Below, in pieces: positions 25,115-37,200 of a stretch of 64,000 nucleotides of DNA. Origin of the DNA: Datura wrightii. Taxonomy: Eukaryota; Streptophyta; Magnoliopsida; Solanales; Solanaceae. The stretch lies in assembly GCA_035772735.1 (NCBI GenBank), contig JASDFA010000007.1:129122501-129186500 (forward strand). The letters are read 5' to 3'. Each line of letters opens with the position of its first letter. The first letter of the stretch is position 1. The translations under genes were made by a program, and so were the position numbers. Under the pieces are notes generated by a model. It was not told the origin of the DNA. It made no database searches and saw nothing but the letters and a program-made list of their open reading frames with translations.

Positions 25115-26043
25115 TATTTATCAGGGTGGAGCTCATCGACAACCCCTTAAAGTTGGCACCAACTTTAACTTAGATACCTTAACTAAGGCTTGTTCATTTT
25201 AAACACCTCATGTAGAGTTCCGTTGTGTCAATTTTGACACTTTTTGCACAGTTGGCATGGTGCATGTTTTTCATTCATCCCAGGCACGTGTAAGGTCTTT
25301 TTCAACTGAAGTGGCCTCCAACTTGGCCCCCCAACAGTAATATTGACCCACTCCCATTATATGGCTGATTCTTTTAAAATTGCTTTTACCTTCTTCTTTC
25401 TTATTCATTCTTGCCTTGCTTAAAATTTGAATTTTCTTCCCAACAATATTTTTTTTATGTCATCTTCATAATGTTGTTGTCATTGCTACATTAATTTTCC
25501 AGCAAAACTCTATATAATTAAATTTGGATTTCATATAATTTTTCGGCGAAATTTTATTATTTCCAGCAAAAATTAGATTTGGGTTTTACTTTTTTAAAAG
25601 CTTAAAAACTTTTCTCTTTGGATTATTTGGAACTAATGGAGGGGGCCTGTCGCCGTCGCTGCTATCTCTACCATTCAACTTAATCTCCTACTTTCTCTCT
25701 TAGTAAAAGGAAAAAATAATCAAATCAGGGTTTCCTATAATTTTCCGACGAAACTTCATTGTTGTTTGAGCTCGAGAAGAAAGATTAACAAAACAATCAT
25801 TTAATTAAAAAAATAAATAATTTAAAGAAAAAAGCAGTTAATTTGTCTTCTTATCAACAAACCCCCATTAAATTTCTTCAACTTAAAAAAAATTGACTTC
25901 CTTATCCTTCTTCTCCAACTATCAAGTTTTCAATTAGAACCCTCTTTTTTTTAATTTGGATCTTCCTCTTCAATATCTTGCTCCATGTTGTTAAATTAGA
26001 AAGGAAAAGAAAAGTAAAATATAGAAGTTCCAAATTAGGAGTG

Positions 26044-26045
<2 letters not shown>

Positions 26046-26110
<65 letters not shown>
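26046..26110. repeat. (AT)n microsatellite
   Basis: About 32 AT units run without interruption, directly before the NAC-like ATG inside the Mutator-like element. Confidence 0.97.
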
Positions 26111-26117
<7 letters not shown>

Positions 26118-26173
26118 CGGTTTCATTGCCACCTGAGTTTAGGTTTCATCTCACCGATGAAGAACTTGTGGGT
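26111..26173 (+). pseudogene. Captured start of a NAC transcription factor gene
   Basis: After an (AT)n tract an ATG opens MASVSLPPEFRFHLTDEELV. This matches subdomain A of the NAC DNA-binding domain, normally LPPGFRFHPTDEELV, with G to E and P to L changes. The reading ends in a stop within 12 more codons, and the remaining NAC subdomains are missing. It sits wholly inside the Mutator-like element, so it is a captured fragment and not a working gene. It could be transcribed if the element carries a promoter. Confidence 0.75.
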
Positions 26174-27005
26174 AAAATAATATTAGCTATTTTTTCATAA
26201 GGAAAAAAAAAGGAAAGAAAGAAGACGAAGAAGAAGAACTTATGGCTGCTTGCGGAAAGACGGCTTCCCAAAAAGAAAGAAGGAAGAGGAATGATAGTTG
26301 GGTGGGGGTAGAGTATAGAAAATAGAAGGCAACTTTTCTAATTTTTTTTACTCAAAATATATTTTTTATATTATTACGAAATTGAATACCACCTGTCCTA
26401 ATTTAATTTATTATTTTGCCACATCATCGGTAAGTGCATTACACACACATTACATATTTAGCCGATTGTGCAAAAAGTGTCAAAATGACACAACAGAACC
26501 TACATGAGGTGTTTAAAATGAACAAGTCTTAGTTGAGGTGTCTAAGTTAAAGTTGGTGCCAATTTTAAGGGACCATTGACGGGTTTCGCCTATTTATCAA
26601 TGATATCATGACAGTAAGTGTGTAGACACACACTATGATTGTATCCTGAAGGATTGAGGAGCTCTGTGCACTATTTCTGAAAGACTCATTCTTACTATAC
26701 CATGAAAGTATATGTATATGCTAAAATGATATCATGAAAAAGTACAAAATGAGATATTTTCTGTAATTAATTAAAGCATATAAAGTAAAAGAATAAAACT
26801 GCGTAAATATTTTACTTCCATCCTAATATTTATGTTTTATTAAATTTACTTCTTCAAACTTATTCAATAATAATCATTACCTTTTTAATTTAACTTTTAC
26901 TATTCAACTCTTACAAAATTAGTACTCGGATTACAATAAATTAAGTTGTCAACCAATCCAGAGATGATAGGGTTGGAAAAAGAGAATTAAAAAAAAATTA
27001 GTGAA

Positions 27006-28155
27006 GGTCAAAAACACACTTAAAGTATCAGGATTTTTTGAGTTTCATATCTAAACTATCACGTGTTTATTTTTCTTATCTGAATTATATCTAGATGTTT
27101 ATTGAAACACACCTCAACTATCAATTGCTTATATTTCCCAGCTGAAATATCATGTAGGATAACTGAGCAACTAATAGTTTAGGTGTGCTCCAATAAACAT
27201 TTAGGACATGTTTGGAAGGCCACTTGGTAATTGAATTTTGGTGTAATTGAGTGTAATTAAACAGTTTGACATGTTTGTTTGACCAGGTAATTATATAGTC
27301 AATAGGAAATTAGGTGTAACTGGAAGAGTGTAATTACACTCTCCAGTTCCTAAGGAGAGATGAAAATTGCAGTTAATTACATGGTATAATTACAATGATA
27401 CTTTTTGATTTCTTTCTTTTTGTTTTTATTTTAATTCATTTTCTTTATTTCTTCATTTTAATTTTTTTAACTATTATGTCAATTTTTTATTTTTAAAATA
27501 TTATTTATTTTATATTATTTATCTTTTATTTTATTTTTTCGCATTTACCAACATCACTTCTTGTGATTTCATGTAATTGCTCATATTTTTAATTACTTAT
27601 ATTTTATTTTATTTTTTATTAAAATATATATTATTATTCTAACTTTTGAATTAACGTAGAAATTCACATTGCATGCCATTTATTTTTTAGTTAGAATTCA
27701 TGAATTATTTTTTGTCAAATATTTGAATAACTTTATGATATTAGGTTTATAATATTAATAAATTTTCAAACTTATATTCCATAATGTTCTAAAAAAGTAT
27801 GAAAATATATATTTATTAATTAATATATTTTTTTAAAGACAATATATATTTTAAATACCTAATTTAATATCATTTATAAAGACACATATTTGTCAAATAT
27901 TAATTTTTAATAATATCATGACAACCAAACAGTACGTTTGTAATTACACTGTAATTATATCATGACAAACAAATAGGTCATCATAATTATCGTAATTAAT
28001 ATATCGTGTAATTACTAGAGTAATAATTATACCAATTCCAATTATACAGTAACTTTCCAAACAGACCCTTAATAATAGTTCAGATAAAAAATTCATATAA
28101 CCAATAATTTAAATATGAAACTCAAAAAATCATAATAATTTACGTATTTTTCGCC
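27006..28155. mobile_element. MITE split by a second MITE
   Basis: The left end GGTCAAAAACACACTTAAAG...GGATTTTTTGAGTTTCATAT pairs in inverted orientation with the right end ATATGAAACTCAAAAAATCA...CGTATTTTTCGCC. The core shared by both arms is about 20 bases and exact. The original element would be about 280 bases; the nested element at 27204-28068 accounts for the rest. It ends about 130 bases before the RH29 start codon and so lies in the promoter region. Confidence 0.65.
27204..28068. mobile_element. Tourist/PIF-Harbinger-like element
   Basis: Ends are GGACATGTTTGGAAGG (left) and, reversed, GGGTCTGTTTGGAAAG (right). They are flanked by TTA at 27201-27203 and 28069-28071, the usual target of PIF/Harbinger elements. 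The inner sequence repeats 'gtaattacactgtaatta'-type motifs near both ends. No transposase frame is visible. Confidence 0.65.
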
Positions 28156-28222
28156 TGTATATGAAAAGAAAATATAAAAAAGATAAAATCTAAAATCCCA
28201 AAACCCAGCAGTTAGGTCCCCA

Positions 28223-28229
28223 AAACCCT
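28223..28229 (+). promoter_or_regulatory. Telo-box upstream of RH29
   Basis: AAACCCT lies 55 bases before the RH29 ATG. In plants this motif is common near the start of genes for ribosome assembly and translation, which fits the role of RH29. Its activity here is inferred. Confidence 0.45.
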
Positions 28230-28283
28230 TTTTTTCATTCCTTTCCCTTCAGACCCCAAAATTTCTTCGTTTCTTACTCTCCA

Positions 28284-31200
28284 ATGGCGATTCTGGTAAG
28301 CTCCAAAGCGGAGCTGAAGCGTAGAGAGAAGGAGAAGAAGAAGGCAAAATCAGGAGGGTTCGAGTCATTAGGGTTAAGCTCCAATGTCTTCCGAGGAATC
28401 AAACGAAAAGGTTACAGAGTTCCCACGCCCATTCAGCGCAAAACCATGCCACTCATCCTCTCCGGATTCGACGTCGTCGCCATGGCCCGTACTGGTTCTG
28501 GCAAAACGGCGGCATTCCTTGTGCCCATGCTTGAGAAACTGAAGCAGCATGTGCCTCAAGCTGGTGTTAGAGCCCTCATTCTTTCTCCAACAAGAGATTT
28601 GGCCCTTCAAACCCTTAAGTTTACAAAAGAACTTGGTCGATTCACAGGTGCTTTGTTTTTCCTTTCGTCTTTGGTTTGCTTTATTACAGTTCTACTTAGT
28701 AAACTTAAATCACGGCACTTTACGGGTTGGTTATCACGTGTAAGCACCATTCCTTGCAACTTATAATACTTAATTATTTATTTAGATTATTAGAATCATT
28801 TTCATGCTCTAAACTAGATGGGCTCTTAATTTGTGAAATTTTGGCTCAAAAGTTAAATTTGTGAAAGCAACGACATGGGAAGTTGAAATTCTGGAAATGT
28901 CAAACTTTCTCCCCTTTTCTCTTTCTTTTCTCTTTATTACATTGGAGAAAAGGAGAAGAATGTCTTACATGTGTTTGGGTAGATGCAGGGTAGAAACTGT
29001 GTTTAAGGAGGAAGACATAAAAAGTACTCCACTACTATGTTTTATGAGAAACTTGTATTAGTTATTGTAGTTATTATTTTGTCCCATTTTGTAATGAGAA
29101 AACTGGTATCCCATAGATTGGAAAACATATAATATGGTTTTTTTTAAGAGGAAGGACGTGGAGACTGGAAAATTAGGACAGAAATAGATGTGGTTGTTAG
29201 GTTTTGATGTCCTATTAGAAAGAATTGAAGTACAATTATATCCATATATATCAGGGGACCTGTTTTCACCTTTTAAATGTGGGCGGCAGTTGAGTGAAAT
29301 TCCTTTGTTATCTATTTTGTAGTTTAGTTCGTCATCTGTTATAAGGTAGATTGGAAGAAGCAATTAATTGTTGTTGCGTTTGGTTTGTTCTCTTCTCTTT
29401 TTCTTTTTGGGGGTGGGGTGGGGGGTTCTATCCGTAGCTAAATTCTGGCTTTTTTTCACTTACTATGGTATGAACAAACATGTTTGGTCATATTGATTCA
29501 AGTAAAGTAAGGCTACTTTACGGGGTTTTCTATAGCTAAATTTTGGCCTTTTCTCACTTACCATATTATGACCAAGCAATTTTGGTCATATTGATTCAAG
29601 TAAGGCTACTTTGCAAGACCTTGGGACTATTTTTCTACTCCTTCTGTTTCAAAATAAGTGATGTTTTTAGCCTTGGGCACACCCCTTAAGAAAACTACTC
29701 ATTCCTAGAAAGCAAAATGTATTTTTCCAACTTACTCTTAATAAATACCTTGAAAAAGATGTAGCTCTTTAGTATTTTCTTAGTTATGTAAACTCTCTCC
29801 ATACTTAGTTATGCATTTTCCCAACTTATCTTTAATAAATACCTTGAAAAAGATGTAACTCTTTAGTATTTTTTAGTTATGTAAACTCTCTCCATTCAAA
29901 TAAGGGTAAAATTAGAAGAACATCCTTAATGTCTTCTTGATTATGTGAAACACCACTTATTTTGAAACAAAATCAAAATGCCAAAACACCACTTATTTTG
30001 AAACGGGGGAGTATTGATTAATATGTGTTGTCATTGTTGAGTAATGGAAAAATAACAAATTTACATCTCTAAAAATATATTCTAAATAATTAATGATACC
30101 GTCTCTACCATTGATGTTTTGGACTCATTATAAGAGTACAATATTGTAGTTTTTAGGGGACTGTCTGTAAATATGACTTCAGTGCAACCTATGCACTGTG
30201 TTCATTTCAACAACAACAACAACCACCACCCAGTAATATCCTATCAAGTGGGGTTCGGGGAGGGGAAAATGTACGGAGACCTTACCACTATCTTAGAGGT
30301 AGAGAGGTTGTTTCCGGAAGACCCCCAACTTTAAGAGAAACAGACCCAACAACGTAATAATAGCACAGAAGGCAACATATAATAACAACAACAACTAGTG
30401 CTCGCACCAAAACACACAACAACAATACACTAAACGATAAACAAGTAGCATCAAGTAGGAATAAACAACGAAAGACAGGAGCTATAAGAGCAAAATTAGG
30501 CTACCCCTGAGAATGAGAAAGCCGTTCAACACACAACTCCCTACTACCTTGCTACCCTAATCCGTGTACCCCATGTCTTCCTATCTAAGGTCAAGTCCTC
30601 GGTAAGCTGCAACTGAGCCATATCCTTTCTAATCACCTCGCGCCATTGCTTTTTCGGTCTACCCCTACCTCTCCTAAAATCATCCATGGACAACTGCTCG
30701 CACCTCCGTACTGGGGCACTCGAACACCTCCTCTTCACATGCCCGAACCACCTCAGTCTTGCCTCACTCATCTTGTTCTCCACCCCAGCCACTCCCACCT
30801 TGGCCCGGATATTGGCATTTCTAATCCTATCACTCTTAGTGTGCTCGCACATCCACCTTAACATCCTCATTTCTGCAACCTTTATCTTCTGTACATGATA
30901 GTGCTTTATAGGCCAACACTCCGTCCCGTACAACATAATCGGTCTAACCACCACTCTGTAAAACTTGCCTTTAAGTTTTATGGGCACTTTCTTATCACAC
31001 AGAACTCCAGAAGCAAGCCTCCATTTCATCCATCCTGCACCTATAAGGTGAGCAACATCCTCGTCGATCTCTCCATTCCCTTGGATAATAGACCCAAGGT
31101 AGTTGAAACTTTCTCTCTTTTGGATGATTTGAGTACCCAACATCACTACCTCATCCTCCCCGTGCAACGTGTCACTAAACCTACACTCTAAATACTCGGT

Positions 31201-34200
31201 CTTGGTCCTGCTCAACCTAAATCCTTTAGACTCTAGGGCTTGTCGCCAAACCTCCAACTTAGTGTTTACGCCTCCACGAGTCTCGTCAATCAGAACTATG
31301 TCATCCACAAATAACATATACCAAGGCACCTCCCCTTGAATCCCATGCGTCAATGTATCCATCACCAAAGCAAATAAAAATGGGCTAAGTGTTGATCCTT
31401 GGTGCAACCCCATCCCAACTGGGAAATCTTCCGGGTCTCCTCCCACCGTCCTCACCCGAGTTTTGGCTCCATCATACATATCTTTGATCGCCCTAATGTA
31501 TGTCACCGGCACCCTCTAGCCTCCAAGCATCTCCACAGAACCTCCCTTGGGACCTTGTCATAGGCCTTCTCTATGTCGATGAAAACCATGTGAAGATCCC
31601 TCTTCCTCTCCTTATACCGCTCCACCAATCTCCTAACAAGATAAATGGCTTCTATAGTTGAGTGCCCACACTTGAATCCGAACTGATTCTCAAAAATTAT
31701 CACGCCTCTCCTTACCCTGCTCTCCACCACGCTCTCCCAAACCTTCATAGTGTGGCTTAGCAACTTGATGCCCCTGTAGTTGTTGCAATTATGAAGTCAC
31801 TTTTTTTTGTACAACGGAACCATCGTACTCCATCTCCATTCATCGGGCATTTTCGTCGCCTTGGAGATGACATTAAATAACTTGGTCAACCACGTTATAC
31901 CTGCCATGTCCGCGCTCTTCCAAATTTCCACTGGGATCTCATAAGGTCTGGTCGCTCTACCCCTGCGCATCCTACGCATGGCCCCCTTAACTTCCTCTAC
32001 TCTTACCCGTCTACAATACCCACAACCGCATCGCCCCTCTGAGTGTTCCAGCTCCCCAACATAATGTACCTGTCCCCTCCTTCATTTAAAAGATTATGGA
32101 AGTACGCCTGCCATCTACGTCTAATAAGTTGCTCTTCCACCAACACCTTGCCGTCCTCATCCTTGATACACTTTACTTGGTCCAGATCACGCGCCCTCAT
32201 ATGTCTTGCCTTGGCTAGCTTGTACAACTTCTTATCCCCTCCCTTACCCTCTAATTCGACATACAAGCGCTCAAAAGCTGCCGCTTTTGCCGCCGTAACC
32301 TCTAGCTTCGCCTCCTTCCGTATCGTCTTATACTCCTCCTGATCCTTGCTCTCCACCAATTTCACGTACGCCACCTTCTTTAACCTGCAATGCCCTGAAA
32401 AAAAAGCTACAGTCTAGTATTATATCGAACTCGTCTAATTTTGTAGAAGTAATTGTAGTTCATTTTATTTGTTTCCTTATTTTGTAACAAAAGAAAGGAG
32501 GAAAGATTGTTTGAGGTACCTCTATTTCCTGTTGGAGCTATGAGTTTTATGCAGATTACCTGTAGCCTCAAATGGTTAAAAGCTGAACTTTTCTCCTTGA
32601 TGCAGATATTCGTGTTAGTTTATTGGTTGGTGGTGATAGTATGGAAAGCCAGTTTGAAGAATTGGCACAAAGTCCTGATATTATAATTGCAACTCCTGGT
32701 CGGCTTATGCACCATTTATCTGAGGTTGATGATATGTCACTGCGCACTGTGGAGTATGTGGTTTTTGACGAGGCTGATTGTTTATTTAGCATGGGTTTTG
32801 CTGAGCAATTGCATAAAATTCTCACCCATCTAGGTGAGAATCGCCAGACTCTGCTTTTCAGTGCAACTTTACCCAGCGCCCTTGCTGAATTTGCCAAGGC
32901 TGGGCTACGAGACCCTCAGCTTGTGCGGCTTGATTTGGATACAAAGATAAGTCCAGACTTGAAGGTTGCGTTCTTCACTTTAAGACAGGAGGAAAAGCAT
33001 GCTGCACTTCTGTATCTAATTCGTGAACAAATAACTTCTGATCAGCAGACTTTAGTTTTTGTTTCTACCAAGTATCATGTTGAGTTCCTCAACATTCTTT
33101 TAAGAGAGGAGGGTGTTGAACCTTCTGTTTGTTATGGTGATATGGATCACGATGCTCGCAAAATTCATATTTCTAGATTTAGAGCAAGAAAGACAATGGT
33201 GCTCATTGTGACTGATGTGGCTGCTAGAGGAATTGATATTCCGCTGCTTGATAATGTTATCAACTTTGATTTTCCTACCAAACCTAAACTTTTTGTTCAT
33301 CGAGTTGGGCGAGCTGCAAGGGCTGGTCGTACTGGCACTGCATATTCTTTTGTCACATCCGAAGACATGGCTTATATGTTAGATCTTCATCTCTTTCTAT
33401 CTAAACCAATCAGGGCTGCGCCAACTGAGGAAGAGGTTTTACAAGATATGGATGGAGTCCTGTCCAAAATAGATCAAGCAGTTGCCAATGGGGAAACTGT
33501 CTATGGACGTTTTCCTCAGACTGTTCTAGATCTCCTCTCTGATAGAGTTCGGGAAATCATTGATTCATCAACTGAACTAGAAACTCTGCAAAGACCATGT
33601 ATTAAAGCATTTGGTTTGTACTCGAAGACAAAAGCAAAGCCTTCTAGAGAGTCCATTAAAAGAGTAAAAGACCTACCCCGTGAAGGATTGCATCCAATGT
33701 TCAAAAATGTCCTCCGTGGTAATGAATTATCAGCAATGGCCTTCTCTGAACGCTTGAAGGGCTTCAGGTTACCCTACGAGTCATTACATATTTTTGCTTA
33801 TTATATTTTCATGGGTGGAAGGATATCATTTCTGTTCTTTGCATTATATTTTGTACAGACCTAAGCAGACAATCCTGGAAGCTGAAGGTGAAGCTGCTAA
33901 GTCGAAAAAACAGGTAATCTTCTTATCTTTCACATTAGCTGCTATTTTGTCAACTAGAACATGGAGAACTTCAAATTTCTGTTATAATATATGATCTTTT
34001 TTGAATTCGGCTTTTATTTATTTTTCTACAGCTCCTATCATCTTTCACATCAATATAATCTGACTACCATCTGACATGTGTGTGTACTCCATATGAATGA
34101 GTATAAACCTTTTAAAAATCACATAAATTTTATTAAAGAATGTTTTTGAGTTATCTTTTTTTTTTTTTTGGGGGGGGGGGGGGGGGGTTGGTTATAACTT

Positions 34201-37200
34201 ATAAGAAAAAGAATGTTTTTGAGTTATAAAATGAAAGTTAAAGAAAAAATTCTCAGTCTTAAAAAATAAAATGATGAATGTTAATCTTATTATCTAACAA
34301 AGAAACCAACTCAATATAAATCCTTGAAAACAGAAGTTATATCATTAATTGTTGGTATGTACGTCATCTTCTGAAAGAAATTATTTCATCTCATCCTCCT
34401 TGTGCATATTGGCTAGAAATGTTGACAAAATTGAAGGCGCTTGTTTTTTGTACATTTCGACAACACAAAAAGATAAAACAAAAATAATACACACACATAA
34501 AAATATATTCTTGACATAAAAACTCTACAGATGTGAAGCAAAAAAGTATTAATTAGAGAAAAACAAACACGAGGGGGTGAATGTGAAGTGTCAAGTTGTG
34601 CAACAGCTGATACAAATCTCTTCTCAATGGAAAAATATGTAAAGTCCATCACTTTGAGAATTGAGAGCAACGGGGTAACATGTTATCCTGATCATTTTTT
34701 ACAAATTGGAAACAATTGGTTTAGTTTACTGTTTATAATAGTTTAAGCCTCTTCTTCAGCTTGTTATTGGGCAGTTTCTTTCCCGTTAGGTCTTTCGTTT
34801 TTCTTATTTGAACAGCAACTCTTTTGTTTCAGATAACCTTGCTTTCAGATACGTGAACTTTATTTTTTTAAAACAAATTATTCAGAATCATAAGGAACAA
34901 AGAAATACTCAATTGTTTAATAGTATGTAGAGAGGCTATTTCCGATGGACCCTTGGCCGAAAGTAACCCAAGGTAGGTAGGGTAGCTCCTCCATTATAAA
35001 AGTGCAATAGCAAAATCTAGAATAAAATAAAATGATTATAAATTCTGCATCATACTGCAGATTGAAGACCCTTTATCTTTGAAAAGTGTTGAAAATATAG
35101 TTTAGGAACATACTCACTGCAAATGAATTTCATGTGCTCTCTTCTGTCAAATCTATCCAACCTCACATGCATAATTTTTATTTCCGTAATCCCATCTGTT
35201 TCACTTCATCTGCTATCAGCTTATTATAATGCTTTGTATGTCTTTTTCCGATGAAATCTTTCAACTATAAATAGTAATTGAAACTGCAACAACTGCACTG
35301 CAAGCACTTTTTTACATTTTTGTTACCCTCTTCCATGAAATAGACAAAATAAGCAAATAGAAACAATATTGAAACGTGTATAAAGTCTTTTTTCGTAAGT
35401 CATATGAACAAAGCAAGTTAATGACAATCATGTAGAAGGCTAGATAAATCAATCAAGAAGTCATATAAACAACAAGAAAATTAGACAAGATTATTCTAGT
35501 AAAAAAGAAAAAAGAGTTTTTCAAGGTGCTCGTTTAGACTCCCAAGTAAAAGAAATGAGTCAAATAAAGGTTTCACTAGTTGGTATGTATACATGCATAG
35601 CGCTGTAATTTTTATGCAAGAATCTGAATCATGAGATCAGAACATATAATGCTCTTCCCTGAACACTCTTCTTGCCTCCCTCCATTTTACACGTATGGGC
35701 TATGGCACAAAATTTGACCATTTGTAGAATGGTCTTTTGTTCGCTGAACACAAATACAATATATAGGAACCTACCTCTAGAAAATGCCTTCTCATTATTG
35801 TGGAATAAATTCCACCTCAAAAAACTCTTTCCTGTGTGTAGTTGGCAAGTAAATAAAAGCATGAATTGGCTGCTAAAGGCTTTAAATGTAGAAACATAAA
35901 TAAATATTAGGGAGTGAGTGAGTGTTAAAAGAATATTTAAAATTGAAACTGCTGGTGAATTAAAAGGTAATGACATGAGTAGTTGAAGAGTGAAAGCATA
36001 TGAAATTATATATTCAATTTATTTAGCATGAAGAATGACTTTTCAAAATTTGTTTTGCAACTATGAAGGTGAATTTGGTTTTTGTAGCCATTGAATGTAA
36101 CTTCTCAAATTCTTCACCTCGGAGAGTAACTAAGAGAGCTGCTTTAATGGTGCTGTTTTGTTTATTTATTTATTTTTTTTGAGAAAGGTAACTTGTATTA
36201 TAAACAGGGGAATACACGACAAATGGTACTCCAATGATACTTACAACCAAAATCACATAAGTTTAAAAAAAAACTCCTATGAACTCATAAGAAATCTAAA
36301 ATGCTAGGAACATCCTCTTCTTCCTGAGGATACTCATGTTTACACCAAAAAATAGAAAAGGACCAGACAATTCATTCTCATTTCTACATAGAGCTGGTCC
36401 TGTTTTCAAAACATCTCTGGTTTCTTTCCAACCAGATAGTCCACCATATGCAAGCGGGGACAATCTTTCATCTCTCTTTGTGCCATGACTGATTCCAATC
36501 ACTGTTCCAACAAGCTAAAGCTTCCTTTATATTCCTAGGCATAGCCCAACTGATGCCCCTTAGATTGATGAAAATCTGCCATAGTGTCCCGGTCTCTCTA
36601 CAATGTAGAAAGAGATAATTGATTGTCTCTGCCTCACATTCATGAAAAAAACACCAGGATCACAATTGGAAACCTCTTCTCATGAGGTTATCCTGAGTAA
36701 GCGCGGCCTGTTTGGCCAAAAGCCAAGTGAAACATGCCACCTTGACTTTCCATATCATCTTCCATGGCCAGTAACCTTGTTGTGTAGTTGCTCCTTGAAA
36801 GTTTCTGTATGCTGATCCAACTGAGAACCTTCCATGTTTGTCTGGGACTCAAAGCAATTGATTTACACTATTGTTGAAATCTTTCGTACTCCGGTGTGTT
36901 TCTTACCTCCCAGTCATTTAAAGGTCTCCTGAACCTGAAGTTCCAGCCCTGATTATCCCTCATCTCTTTTACTGTGGCCACCTTTTGCAGGCTGAAACTG
37001 AACAAAGTAGGAAAGCTGACTTTAAGAGGATCTGTCCCACCCAACATTCCTCCCAAAATACTGTCTTTTCTCCATGTCCTACCTTGATTTTATAGTAGTT
37101 TATACACTTTAACCACAAATTTCCGTAAGGTTGTGATGCTACCTTACTGTTCTACATATTCTCCATACTATACCTTGTTTTAATTGTGTCCTTCCATAGT

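Larger units (their letters stand above)
25124..26590. mobile_element. Mutator-like (Pack-MULE type) non-autonomous element
   Basis: The two ends are inverted repeats of about 140 bases: GGGTGGAGCTCATCGACAA...CCTTAAAGTTGGCACC on the left and, reversed, GGCGAAACCCGTCAATGG...CCTTAAAATTGGCACC on the right. The similarity continues through 'ttgttcattttaaacacct' and 'gtgtca..ttgacactt'. The element is flanked by a perfect 9-bp duplication, TATTTATCA at 25115-25123 and 26591-26599. Long terminal repeats with a 9-bp duplication are diagnostic of Mutator-like elements. No transposase is encoded, so it must be mobilised in trans. The interior carries the start of a NAC gene and other GC-richer pieces (for example 25640-25680), as expected for gene-fragment capture. 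Confidence 0.88.

Noticed and set aside
25902..26132. Open frame of alternating Tyr-Ile
   Set aside because: It is a translation of the (AT)n microsatellite.
26111..26210. A working NAC gene
   Set aside because: Only subdomain A is present, a stop follows, and the piece is inside a transposon.
30646..31191. Plus-strand open frames
   Set aside because: They are antisense to the RTE reverse transcriptase.
35629..35976. 115-codon minus-strand frame in RH29 intron 3
   Set aside because: No recognisable domain, no ATG-context support, and intron-like composition.
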